Positions 43,056 through 53,275 of a stretch of DNA of 64,000 bases are shown in pieces (position 1 is the first letter of the stretch; each line of letters opens with the position of its first letter). The translations under genes were made by a program, and so were the position numbers. The stretch comes from Acidobacteriota bacterium (GTDB taxonomy: Bacteria; Acidobacteriota; Vicinamibacteria; Vicinamibacterales; UBA2999). The notes below the pieces were generated by a model. It made no database searches and was not told where the DNA came from. It was given only the letters and a program-made list of their open reading frames with translations. The stretch covers positions 1-64,000 of the forward strand of contig JACPTI010000010.1 of the NCBI GenBank assembly GCA_016192845.1, read 5' to 3'.

Positions 43056-46000
43056 TCAGTTCAACTGCACCGAGATCAACTTCGAGACGCCCGGCTCCTC
43101 CATCGTCACGCCGTAGAGCCGGTTGGCAATCTCCATCGTCCGCCTGTTGTGCGTGATCAGGATGAACTGCGTGCGGTCGAGCATCCCCTGCAGCATCTCC
43201 ACGAACCGCCCGACGTTGGCGTCGTCGAGCGGTGCGTCGATCTCGTCGAGCAGACAGAACGGGCTCGGCTTGTACCTGAAGATCGCAAACATCAGCGCGA
43301 TCGCCGTCAGCGCCTTCTCGCCGCCCGAGAGGAGCTGGACGTTCTGCAGGCGCTTGCCGGGCGGCGACGCGACGATGTCGATGCCGCTCTCGAGCGGATC
43401 GGCCTCGTCGATGAGCGTCAGGCCCGCACGGCCGCCGCCGAACAGCGCGCTGAACGTCTCCTGGAAGTTCTCCTGGATCGCCGTGAACGCCTCGTTGAAG
43501 CGCCGCGTCGACGTCTCGTCGATTCGCCTGATGGCCTCGGTCGTCTGGGCGATCGAGTCGATCAGGTCCTTCCGCTGCGTCGTCAGGAACGTGTGCCGGG
43601 TCTCGAGCTCGTCGAACTGCTCGATCGCCATCATGTTCACGGGGCCGAGCCGCTCGATCTTCGTCTTCAGGGCCGCAATGGCCTCTTCGGCGGTCATCAC
43701 CGCGCTCGCAGCGGCCGCCTCCGGTGACGGCTCCACCGCGGCTTCGCCGTCCTCCGCGTCCGGGTCCGGCTCCTCGGCAGCAATCGCGGCCGCATCGGGC
43801 GTCGACTCGCCCGCCTGCTCCATCTGCTCGACGTCGGCCAGCACCTGATCGAGCGGGCACTGCGTGGTTTCGGCGCACAGCTGGGCCAGGTGTCCGAGAT
43901 CGCTCTCCGCGGTGGCGCGCGCCACATCGAGGTCGCTCGCCTGCACCCGGATGTCCTCCAGCAGCTGGCGCGCCTCACGGATGGCGGCGTCCTGCGCGTC
44001 CACCCGCACGCGCACGTCCGCGGCCCCCTCGTCCGCCTGGCGGACATCGTAGCGCAGGCTCTCGAGCGTCCGGATATCCTCGTCCAGCGACCGGCCACCC
44101 TCCGCGACCGCCTGCAGCAGCGCCTCACGCCGGGAGCGCGCCAGGTCGAGCTCGGCCGCCCGCGCGGCGATGCGTTGCTCGACGTCGCGCGCCGACTCTT
44201 CGAGCCGCAGCACTTCTGCGGCGACGGCGGCCGCGCGCTCCGTCATGGCGGCGTGCGCCGCGCGCGCCTCGGCGGCCCGGGCGCTCAGCGCCTCCACCGT
44301 TTCACGCGCCGACATCAGGCGCGCCTGCGCCTCCGACAGCTCCGCCTCGGTGCGGCACTGGTCCTCGTACAGGCGGCCGATCGCCGCCTCCGCCTCGGCG
44401 TACCGTGCGTCGAGCGCCGCGCGCTCTTCCTCGGCCTGCCGCTGCTCCAGCGCGATCACGTCGGCCTTGCGCGCCAGCCGGCCGGCTTCCTCCGACGCGC
44501 GCTCGAGGTGCCCCTCGTGCGCGACGATCGCCATCTCCTGCCGGTGACGTTCGGCCGTGAGCGCGGCCAGCGCGCCGGTCGCCTGGGCGATCGCCAGGTC
44601 GAGCCTGGCGGTCTCTTCGGCCGCCCGCGCCAGCTCCTCGCGCCCGGCGGCCATCCGTTCGCGCAGTTCCTTGATTTCGCGGCGGGTGGCAAAGATGCCA
44701 CGCGCTTCGGCCTTCGCGCCGCCCCACACCAGGTGCGGGCCGCGCAGCATGTCGCCCTCGAGCGTCGCCACCGGCGCGGGCGTCTGGCGCGACGCGGCGA
44801 CCGCCCGCTCGAACGAATCCGCGATGTAGGCTTCGGGAACCACTTTCGCGATCGTCGCGGCGTGGGCGCCGGTGATTCTGAGCACGTCAACGATCGGCAC
44901 AATGTCCGGCCCGGCAGGCGGGCCTGAAGGCCCGCCTCCACGTTGAGGCAAACCTTCAGGTCCGGCTGCATGATCGATGACAACGAAGCCGCAGCGTCCG
45001 GCGTCGTGCTCGCGGACGAGCGCCACGCCGGCTGCCGCCTGGTCGTGCCGCTCGACGACCACGCACTGGAGGAGATCGCCGAGGCACGCCTCGACGGCAC
45101 GCTCGTACCGGCGATCGACCTCGAGATAGTCGGCGACTGCGCCCTGCTGCCCGACGCGGCCGTTGGCCTGCAGGAGCACCATCCGCGCGGCATCGCCGAA
45201 CCCGGCGCGGCTCGCGTCGAGCTCGACGAGCGACGCCAGTCGGGCCTCGGCGCGCGCCAGTTCCTGCTCACGCTCACGCAGCGCCCGCGCGTGGCTCTCC
45301 TGTCCCGCGCGCGCCGCTGCCAGGTCCGACTCGCGCGCCGCGACGTCGACGGCAATCTGGTCGAGCGCCGCCCGCCCGCGCGCCAGCGCCTCGCGCGCGG
45401 CCGCGAGGTCGGCCTCCGCGGTCTCGGTCTCGCGGCGCAGATCGCTCGTCTCGACGTCGAGCTTGGCGACCACCGCCGCCACACGGTCCCGCTGCGCCGC
45501 CGCGTGCTCCATCGCGTGGCGCAGGGCGGTTGCCGAGTTCAACGCGGCAAAGACGCTCGAACGTGCCGCCTCGACGTCCGCCTCGAGCCCCTCGATCTGC
45601 TGCTGCGCTCGCGCCTGCGCGCCGCTCGCCTCCGCCAGCGCCGCCGCCGCCGCGTCGCGGGCGCGCGCCGCCTCCGCGGCCGCCCCGCCGCGCTCGGCGA
45701 GCGCACGCCGCGCCGGCTCCCGCCGCCCCTCGAGCTCCTGGAGCTCGGCGGCGATTCCGGCGGCGCCCGCGGCCAGCATGTCCGCCTGCTGCCGGTCGAA
45801 CTGCTGCTGCTGCTCGCGGCGATTGATGTCGAGCTCCCGCGCGTGCGCGTTCTCGCGGACGCGGGCGGCGCGGCTGTCCGCCTCCGCCTGCTCGATGCGC
45901 AGGCGCGCCAGGTCGGCCTCGAGCTCCGCCACGCGCGCCGCGGCGGCCGCCTCGCGCTCGCGCGCCTCCGCCAGCCGCGTCCGGGCCGATTCGATCGACC

Positions 46001-46799
46001 GCGACAGCTCGCGGTACCGCCGCGCCAGCAGCACCTTCTCCCACCGCCGCAGCTCGTCGCGCAGGCGCCTGTAGCGCCGCGCCCTGGCGGCCTGCCGCTT
46101 GAGCGCGCCGCGCTGCCGTTCCACCTCGAACACGATGTCGTCGATGCGCGTGAGATTCTGCTGCGCCGCCTCCAGCTTCAGCTCGGCGGCGCGACGCCGC
46201 GACCGGTACTTGGTGATGCCGGCGGCCTCCTCGACAAGCTGCCGCCGGTCGGCGGGCCGCGAGCTGAGGATCATGCCGATTTTCCCCTGCTCGATGATGG
46301 CGTAGGCCTTGGCGCCGAGGCCGGTGTCCATCAGCAGCTCGTGGATGTCGCGCAGCCGGCAGACTGCGCCGTCGATCAGGTATTCGCTTTCGCCCGACCG
46401 GTACAGCCGGCGCGTCACCTCGACGTCGCGCGTGAACAGCTCCGCGGCCGCCCGATGTGCGTTCCCGTTGCCGTTCCCGTCAGGACTCGTCGGATGGAAC
46501 TCGGCAAGCTCGCCGTTGCCGTTCTTCGGCGGCAGCGGCAGTCCGGTGAGGCGCAGCCGCACTTCGGCGGTGGCGCCCGGCTTGCGCGCCTCGCTGCCGC
46601 TGAAGATGACGTCTTCCATCCGGTCGCCGCGCAGGCTCTTGGCGCTCTGCTCGCCGAGCACCCAGGTGATGGCGTCCGCCACATTGCTCTTCCCGCACCC
46701 ATTGGGTCCAACGATGGCCGTGACGCCCCGGTCGAAGGAGAGCTCTGCGCGTTCGGAAAACGACTTGAAACCGTTGATCTCGAGACGTTCCAGGCGCAT
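43056..46799 (-). CDS. smc: Chromosome segregation protein SMC
   Basis: The protein has 1247 residues. The N-terminal ATPase lobe has Walker A GPNGCGKSN (about residues 32-40). It is followed by the first long coiled coil, a hinge (about 520-680, with FGDAARMVLL and RCGFVVIDHA), the second coiled coil, and the C-terminal lobe with signature LLSGGEKAL and Walker B FCLLDEIDAPLDD. It dimerises at the hinge and folds the chromosome. Two extra loops are visible: an Asn/Gly-rich one near residue 95 (DGNGNGNAH) and a 21-residue hinge loop from an in-frame repeat (44904-44966). A TAGATA box ends 6 nt before the ATG, suggesting a leaderless start. Confidence 0.96.
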   Translation of the reverse strand: MRLERLEINGFKSFSERAELSFDRGVTAIVGPNGCGKSNVADAITWVLGEQSAKSLRGDRMEDVIFSGSEARKPGATAEVRLRLTGLPLPPKNGNGELAEFHPTSPDGNGNGNAHRAAAELFTRDVEVTRRLYRSGESEYLIDGAVCRLRDIHELLMDTGLGAKAYAIIEQGKIGMILSSRPADRRQLVEEAAGITKYRSRRRAAELKLEAAQQNLTRIDDIVFEVERQRGALKRQAARARRYRRLRDELRRWEKVLLARRYRELSRSIESARTRLAEAREREAAAAARVAELEADLARLRIEQAEADSRAARVRENAHARELDINRREQQQQFDRQQADMLAAGAAGIAAELQELEGRREPARRALAERGGAAAEAARARDAAAAALAEASGAQARAQQQIEGLEADVEAARSSVFAALNSATALRHAMEHAAAQRDRVAAVVAKLDVETSDLRRETETAEADLAAAREALARGRAALDQIAVDVAARESDLAAARAGQESHARALREREQELARAEARLASLVELDASRAGFGDAARMVLLQANGRVGQQGAVADYLEVDRRYERAVEACLGDLLQCVVVERHDQAAAGVALVREHDAGRCGFVVIDHAAGPEGLPQRGGGPSGPPAGPDIVPIVDVLRITGAHAATIAKVVPEAYIADSFERAVAASRQTPAPVATLEGDMLRGPHLVWGGAKAEARGIFATRREIKELRERMAAGREELARAAEETARLDLAIAQATGALAALTAERHRQEMAIVAHEGHLERASEEAGRLARKADVIALEQRQAEEERAALDARYAEAEAAIGRLYEDQCRTEAELSEAQARLMSARETVEALSARAAEARAAHAAMTERAAAVAAEVLRLEESARDVEQRIAARAAELDLARSRREALLQAVAEGGRSLDEDIRTLESLRYDVRQADEGAADVRVRVDAQDAAIREARQLLEDIRVQASDLDVARATAESDLGHLAQLCAETTQCPLDQVLADVEQMEQAGESTPDAAAIAAEEPDPDAEDGEAAVEPSPEAAAASAVMTAEEAIAALKTKIERLGPVNMMAIEQFDELETRHTFLTTQRKDLIDSIAQTTEAIRRIDETSTRRFNEAFTAIQENFQETFSALFGGGRAGLTLIDEADPLESGIDIVASPPGKRLQNVQLLSGGEKALTAIALMFAIFRYKPSPFCLLDEIDAPLDDANVGRFVEMLQGMLDRTQFILITHNRRTMEIANRLYGVTMEEPGVSKLISVQLN
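44904..44966. repeat. In-frame 63-nt palindrome inside the smc hinge
   Basis: GTCCGGC at one end and TCCGGC at the other flank AGGCGGGCCT-gaa-AGGCCCGCCT and an AGGTTTGCCT/AGGCAAACCT pair. Exactly 21 codons are involved, encoding a Gly/Pro-rich loop (AGPEGLPQRGGGPSGPPAGP). Similar stems are intergenic elsewhere (30872, 51646). Confidence 0.75.
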
Positions 46800-46873
46800 G
46801 ACTGTTATCTACAGACGGAGCGCAGGGAGGCGCTCAGTCTAAACAAGGCCCACTGATAGTAGCAAGGCCAAAG

Positions 46874-46924
46874 CAACACCACAATATTTTGGGCTGGGAG
46901 CCCCAAAACGGCGGGGGTGGTGTT
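46874..46924. repeat. Nested hairpin between smc and ctpA
   Basis: Outer AACACCAC pairs with GTGGTGTT. Inner TTTTGGG-ctggga-GCCCCAAAA pairs imperfectly. On the minus strand it follows the ctpA stop and precedes smc. It might end ctpA transcripts, although the T-run is short. Confidence 0.55.
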
Positions 46925-46932
46925 ACGAAACG

Positions 46933-47014
46933 TCAACACCCAAAATCCCAACGCCCAACTCCCAATTCGCGCCTCACGAGGCCGTTTGGGAGTTGGGAAC
47001 TTGGGAGTTGGAAG
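46933..47014. repeat. Word-iteration palindrome, word GGGAGTT
   Basis: CAACACCCAAAATCCCAACGCCC and AACTCCCAATT pair with TTTGGGAGTTGGGAAC and TTGGGAGTTGG, cited in units. It ends exactly at the stop codon of ctpA (minus strand). This is the fourth locus using the GGGAGTT word. Confidence 0.85.
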
Positions 47015-48640
47015 TTATCTCGCCGCTCTCGCCGGCGGCGAATCGCCGAGCCGCATCAGCGCTTCCGCTTCCGGAAACAGCGTCAGCGCGTGGCGCAGCT
47101 GCGGATCCTCGCGCGAGAGATTCCGTCGCGCAACCTCGAGGCCAAAGAGATCGACATCGATCTCGAAGCGGATCATCGCGCGAATGAACGGCAGATCCTG
47201 CTGCCACGCCGCCTCGTCTATGCGGAGGCGCGACTTCTCCACGTGCTGCTTGAACTCGGCGACCATCGCATCGGTGACCTCGAAGTCCGGCGTCAGCTCG
47301 CGCAGCTCGGTCGACGGCACAGCAGTGATCCGGCGGTCGCCGGCGCGCGAGAAGCGCTGGGCGAACGTGTCGAACAGGTTGCGCGCAAACAGGGTCCGGC
47401 CGAAGCGCGTCGGATTGAACCCCTCGACGGGGCCGTCGAACCGGCGATCCGGCTCGACGCCGCCGCCGCTGTAAACGCGGCGCCCCGCATCGGTGAACTT
47501 CAGCTCTTCCGGCTTGTGCGCGCGCCCCGGGTCCTGCTCGCGCAGCGTGTACGTCAGGTACTCGTCGAAGGTGCCGTCCCACGGCCGCTGGATCAGGCGT
47601 CCGCTCGGCGTGTAGTAGCGCGCCGTGGTCACCGCCACGCCGGCGCCGCCGCTCACGCGGTAGACCGACTGCACGAGCGCCTTGCCGAACGTCGTCTCGC
47701 CGACGATGAGCGCCCGGTCGTGATCCTGGAGCGCGCCCGCGACGATCTCCGAGGCGCTGGCGCTGTTGCGGTTGACCAGCGCGATCATCGGCAGGTTCAG
47801 GTAGTCGCCCGCCTGCGTGGCGCGGTAGTCCTGATCCGAGTTCGCGACGCGCCCGCGCGTGTAGACGATCAGATCGCCGCGCGGCAGGAAGCGGTTGGCG
47901 ACGCGAATCGCCTGGTCGAGCGCGCCCCCCGGGTTGTTGCGCAGATCGAAGACCAGCCGGCGCATCCCCTTCGCGGTCAGGTCGCGCAGGACGCGTCCGA
48001 GCTCCTGATCGCTGTTCTCACCGAAGTCCTGCAGGAGGATGTAGCCGGTCGACGGGTCGAGCATGAACGCCGCGCGGACGGTCGGAATGTGGATTTCGTC
48101 GCGGACCACATCGAGGTCGATCAGCCTGTCGTAGCCGGGGCGCTTGATCGCGATCCGGACGGGGGTGCCGCGCGGGCCGCGCAGCTGGCGCACGGCCTGG
48201 TCGCTCGTCCATCCCTTGGTGTCCTGCCCCTCGATCCGCGCGATGACGTCGCCGCGGCGCAGTCCCTTCTGGTAGGCGGGCGACCCCTCGAACAGCGAAA
48301 AGACGGTGATCTCGCCGTCGACCACCTGGATCGAAATGCCCAGCCCGTAATACCGCCCCTCCTGCCGCTCCCGCATCTGCGCATAGCTGCGCGGATCCAT
48401 GAAGCTCGAGTGCGGATCCAGGGTCTGCAGCATCCCGATGATCGCACTGTACACGAGCCGATCCGACTCGGCCGTGCCGACGTAGGTGCCTTCGATGGCG
48501 CCCAGGGCCGCCGTAAAGACCTTGTACTGCTCGGGAATCTGGTCCTGCGCGACCAGCGCGCTCCGCCCGTAGAAGCCGCCCAGCAGGGCGCAGAAGACGA
48601 CCGCAGAGACGGCCACGGAGACGGATCGGTAGCTGCGCAT
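47015..48640 (-). CDS. ctpA: S41 family C-terminal processing protease
   Basis: The protein has 541 residues. A signal anchor (SVAVSAVVFCALLGGFYG) is followed by a PDZ domain (YYGLGISIQVVDGEITVFSLFEGSPAYQKGLRRGD, cited as GSPAYQKGLRRGD) and the S41 core with VFDLRNNPGGALDQAI, the catalytic Ser in NRNSASASEIVAGAL and the Lys in ETTFGKALVQ. A C-terminal extension of about 150 residues is present. It cleaves periplasmic proteins near their C-termini. A TATAGT -10 box lies 14 nt upstream, divergent from tatA. Confidence 0.93.
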   Translation of the reverse strand: MRSYRSVSVAVSAVVFCALLGGFYGRSALVAQDQIPEQYKVFTAALGAIEGTYVGTAESDRLVYSAIIGMLQTLDPHSSFMDPRSYAQMRERQEGRYYGLGISIQVVDGEITVFSLFEGSPAYQKGLRRGDVIARIEGQDTKGWTSDQAVRQLRGPRGTPVRIAIKRPGYDRLIDLDVVRDEIHIPTVRAAFMLDPSTGYILLQDFGENSDQELGRVLRDLTAKGMRRLVFDLRNNPGGALDQAIRVANRFLPRGDLIVYTRGRVANSDQDYRATQAGDYLNLPMIALVNRNSASASEIVAGALQDHDRALIVGETTFGKALVQSVYRVSGGAGVAVTTARYYTPSGRLIQRPWDGTFDEYLTYTLREQDPGRAHKPEELKFTDAGRRVYSGGGVEPDRRFDGPVEGFNPTRFGRTLFARNLFDTFAQRFSRAGDRRITAVPSTELRELTPDFEVTDAMVAEFKQHVEKSRLRIDEAAWQQDLPFIRAMIRFEIDVDLFGLEVARRNLSREDPQLRHALTLFPEAEALMRLGDSPPARAAR

Positions 48641-48667
48641 ATCTGAGGAAAACTATAAACGGTTACC

Positions 48668-48697
48668 TTGACCCCGTCCAGACCGGATTTCTATAAT
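48668..48697 (+). promoter_or_regulatory. Sigma-70 promoter of tatA-tatC
   Basis: The -35 TTGACC (48668-48673) and the -10 TATAAT (48692-48697) have an 18-nt spacer. It is the best promoter in the window. Transcription starting near 48704 would place the whole word palindrome at 48722-48869 in the tatA 5' UTR. Confidence 0.75.
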
Positions 48698-48721
48698 CCA
48701 ATGAATCACTTGCGGGAAATT

Positions 48722-48869
<148 letters not shown>

Positions 48870-48879
48870 GAGCACGTTT

Positions 48880-49242
48880 ATGTTTGGTTCCATCGGCATG
48901 CCAGAGCTGATCATCATCCTGGTGATCGCGCTCATCATTTTCGGGCCGCGGAAGCTCCCCGAACTCGGCCGTTCGCTCGGCCGCAGCATCGGCGAGTTCA
49001 AGCGGGCCTCCAACGAGCTCCGGACGACGCTCGAGGAGGAAATCCGGCTCGAGGATCAGCGTGAGCAGCGCGCGGCGGCGCGCGCCGAGCAGGACTCGGC
49101 GATCGCCGCGGCCGCGACGCCGCCGTCGGCGACGCCCCCGCCGGTGGCACCCGCAGGCGGCGTGGAGACCCCGCCGGCGGCGCCGGCGCCGCCGGCAGGC
49201 GACACCGTCAACCGGACGACCGGCACCGGCCCTGTGGCTTAG
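48880..49242 (+). CDS. tatA: Sec-independent translocase subunit TatA/TatB
   Basis: The protein has 120 residues. One N-terminal transmembrane helix ([20 protein letters not shown]) is followed by the [11 protein letters not shown] hinge and an amphipathic helix ([14 protein letters not shown]). A long Ala/Pro tail is atypical and closer to TatB-like proteins. With TatC it moves folded twin-arginine proteins across the inner membrane. ATG 48880 has AGGAG upstream. The stop overlaps the tatC start. Confidence 0.94.
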   Translation: MFGSIGMPELIIILVIALIIFGPRKLPELGRSLGRSIGEFKRASNELRTTLEEEIRLEDQREQRAAARAEQDSAIAAAATPPSATPPPVAPAGGVETPPAAPAPPAGDTVNRTTGTGPVA

Positions 49243-50078
49243 TGGCGCTCGTCCCCTTCCCGACGAACAAGCAGCAGACGCCGGTCCCGGACGAGGATCT
49301 CGACCGGGACCGCAGCGGCCTGGAGGAGGAGCTCGCCGACGAAGACGCCGGCGGGAAGATGTCGTTCCTGGAGCACCTGGACGAGCTCCGGAGGCGGATC
49401 ATCTACGCGGTCGTGTCGGTCTTCATCGGCTTCGTCATCTCGTTCTTCTTCATCGACGACATCTTCAATTTCATCATGCGCCCGCTGCAGCAGCTGCTGC
49501 CGCCGGGCGGGACGCTCGTCTACACCGACCCGACCGAAGCGTTCATCCTGTACATCAAGATTGCGCTGATCGCCGGGCTGATTCTGGCGTCGCCGGCGGT
49601 CATGCTCCAGGTGTGGCTGTTCGTCGCGCCCGGCCTGTACTCACACGAGAAGAAATGGGCGATCCCGTTCGTCGCGATGTCGTCGATCTTCTTCGTCGCC
49701 GGCGCCGCCTTTTCGCACTACGTCGTCTTTCCGCTGACGTGGCGGTTCTTCGTAGGCTTTACATCGGACATCCTGACGTTCATGCCGCGGATCGAGCCGG
49801 CGTTCTCGATCTACCTGCGCCTGCTCCTCGCCTTCGGGCTCGTCTTCCAGATGCCGACGCTGGTGCTCTTCCTCGCGCGCATGGGGGTCATTTCCGCGCG
49901 CTTCCTGATCCGCAACTTCAAGTACGCCGTGCTGATCATGGTCATGGCGTCCGCGGTGATCACGCCCGACGGCGGCGGCGTCTCGCTGGTGGCGATGACC
50001 GGACCGATGATCCTGCTCTACGGGATCAGTATCGGGCTGGCGTGGATGTTCGGGAAGAAACCGACCGCCGAGTCGTAG
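49242..50078 (+). CDS. tatC: Sec-independent translocase subunit TatC
   Basis: The protein has 278 residues. It shows MSFLEHLDELRRRIIYAV (the signal-peptide-binding N-terminus), six transmembrane helices, and FVAPGLYSHEKKWAIPFV (cited as PGLYSHEKKW), all diagnostic for TatC. An N-terminal acidic extension of about 38 residues precedes the conserved MSFLEHLDELR. GTG 49242 overlaps the tatA stop, so translation is coupled; the internal ATG at the MSFLEHL position is an alternative start. Confidence 0.95.
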   Translation: MALVPFPTNKQQTPVPDEDLDRDRSGLEEELADEDAGGKMSFLEHLDELRRRIIYAVVSVFIGFVISFFFIDDIFNFIMRPLQQLLPPGGTLVYTDPTEAFILYIKIALIAGLILASPAVMLQVWLFVAPGLYSHEKKWAIPFVAMSSIFFVAGAAFSHYVVFPLTWRFFVGFTSDILTFMPRIEPAFSIYLRLLLAFGLVFQMPTLVLFLARMGVISARFLIRNFKYAVLIMVMASAVITPDGGGVSLVAMTGPMILLYGISIGLAWMFGKKPTAES

Positions 50079-50097
50079 CGCTGTGTTCCCCCTCACG

Positions 50098-50125
50098 GGA
50101 ACACCGAGACACCGAGGCACCGAGG
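50098..50125 (+). repeat. CACCGAG word arm, left of kinase pseudogene
   Basis: GGAACACCGAGACACCGAGG plus CACCGAGG make 28 nt. Its complement, with two variant positions swapped, is at 51682-51709, 1.55 kb away on the other side of the kinase pseudogene. Confidence 0.8.
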
Positions 50126-50174
50126 ATACTTTTCAGCGGTTCCGCGCTAAGATCGCCATCCGTGTAGGCGCGCC

Positions 50175-51618
50175 ATGTCACTCGGTCCAGGCACCCGTCT
50201 CGGACCGTACGAAATCCTTGCCGCCATCGGCGCCGGCGGTATGGGCGAGGTGTACAAAGCCAGAGACACGCGCCTGAACCGTACCGTCGCCCTGAAGGTC
50301 CTTCCGGAGCACGTCCGCGACAATCCTGAGTTCAAGCAGCGGTTCGAGCGGGAAGCGCGCGCGATCGCGGCGTTGGAGCACCCGCACATCTGCGTCCTTC
50401 ACGACATCGGCCACGACGGCGGGATTGACTTCCTGGTGATGGAGTACCTGGAAGGGCAAACGCTGAGCAGGCGCCTGGAGAAGAGTCCGCTGTCGTTCGA
50501 CCAGGCGCTCCAGTACGCAATTCAGATCGCGGACGCGCTGGACAAAGCCCATCGAGCAGGCATCACCCACCGCGATCTCAAGCCGAGCAACATCATGCGC
50601 GGTGCAAGTGGTGAACCATGTCCGTTCGGGCACGGATCTGTCCAGCAGCATGTTCACCGTCAGCCGCAGTGGCACGCTGCTCTACGGCCAAGGCGAGCCG
50701 AGCGTAGGACAGCGATTAGTCTGGGTCACTCGGAACGGCTTGGAGGAGTCACTTCCAGCCGAACCCCGGGCAATGTTCTACGCTCCACGGCTCTCGCCCG
50801 ACGGAAAACAGCTGGTAATCACTCGAATAGATGAACCAGGGTCCGCTAACGGGGAGATCTGGATCTACGACCTGATAGCCAATACTGAGCGGCAGCTCAC
50901 GTTCGATCCCGCACTCGACGGGTATCCCATATGGACTCGTGATGGCCAGAAGATCGTGTTCACCTCCAGCCGTGCAGGGGGACGCAACCTGTTCTGGCGT
51001 CCGGCTGACGGCAGTGGCCGCGATGAGCGCCTCACGACCGGCGCCAACGTGCAGTCTCCGTGGGGCTGGTCACGGGATGAGACCACACTCGTCCTCGCAG
51101 AGCGCAGCGCGAACACCGACTGGGACATTGCCGTTCTGTCGATGAGTGGCAACAGTTCGACGAGTCCACTGATTCAGACGCGGTATCTGGAGACCTTCCC
51201 TGCCGTGTCTCCTGACGGCCGGTGGATTGCCTATCATTCAACCGAGGCGGGCCGGCAAGAAGTGTATGTGCGGCCGTTCCCGAATATCAATGACGGCAAG
51301 TGGCGCGTTTCGCGAGAAGGCGGCGGCGAAGCAGTGTGGAGCCGCGATGGACGGGAACTGTTCTACATAGGCGGCATGGGGCTGATGGCCGTGCCCGTGA
51401 CGACGGAGCCGACGTTCAGCTCGGGAGCACCCGAGGTGCTGTTTCCGTGGCGATACGTCGACGTCCCTGGCACACCGTCATACGACGTCGCGCGAGACGG
51501 CCGGCGCTTCCTGATGGTCAAAGAATTGACCCCGGCCGATCAGACATCCGCGCGTCCGGAGTTGATCGTCGTTCTCAACTGGCTGGACGAGCTGAAACGC
51601 CTCGTGCCGAGCCAGTAA
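50175..51618 (+). pseudogene. Serine/threonine protein kinase with PD40 propeller, internally deleted
   Basis: The first frame (50175 onward) is a Hanks-type kinase N-lobe: IGAGGMGEVYKARD (P-loop), VALKVL (Lys), and the catalytic loop HRDLKPSNIM near residue 135. It stops matching just where the DFG motif should follow. A second frame (from about 50602 to 51618) encodes a beta-propeller with TolB/PD40 repeats (APRLSPDGKQLVI, YPIWTRDGQKIVF, FPAVSPDGRWIAY, AVWSRDGRELFY). The rest of the kinase, the transmembrane linker and the first propeller blades are missing, with a frame change at the junction near 50598. It is therefore non-functional as a kinase. Confidence 0.8.
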
Positions 51619-51645
51619 CGCCTGTTTCGAATATCCGGCGCCTCA

Positions 51646-51673
51646 GGTCCGGCTGAAAGCCGGACGCTACGTA
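51646..51673. repeat. TCCGGCT..AGCCGGA palindrome, copy 3
   Basis: GTCCGGCT-GAA-AGCCGGAC followed by GCTACGTA matches copy 2 in reverse orientation (which has TACGTAGC before the stem). It lies just after the kinase pseudogene. Confidence 0.8.
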
Positions 51674-51681
51674 CTGTGTTG

Positions 51682-51709
51682 CCTCGGTGTCTCGGTGCCT
51701 CGGTGTTCC
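51682..51709 (+). repeat. CTCGGTG word arm, right of kinase pseudogene
   Basis: CCTCGGTGTCTCGGTGCCTC plus GGTGTTCC form the inverted partner of 50098-50125. Confidence 0.8.
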
Positions 51710-51732
51710 GTCTCGGCAGAACTTGCCTCGGT

Positions 51733-53260
<1,528 letters not shown>

Positions 53261-53275
<15 letters not shown>

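Noticed and set aside
44540..45484. Long frames overlapping smc on both strands
   Set aside because: They are low-complexity Arg/Ala/Ser translations of the coiled-coil coding DNA and do not resemble proteins.
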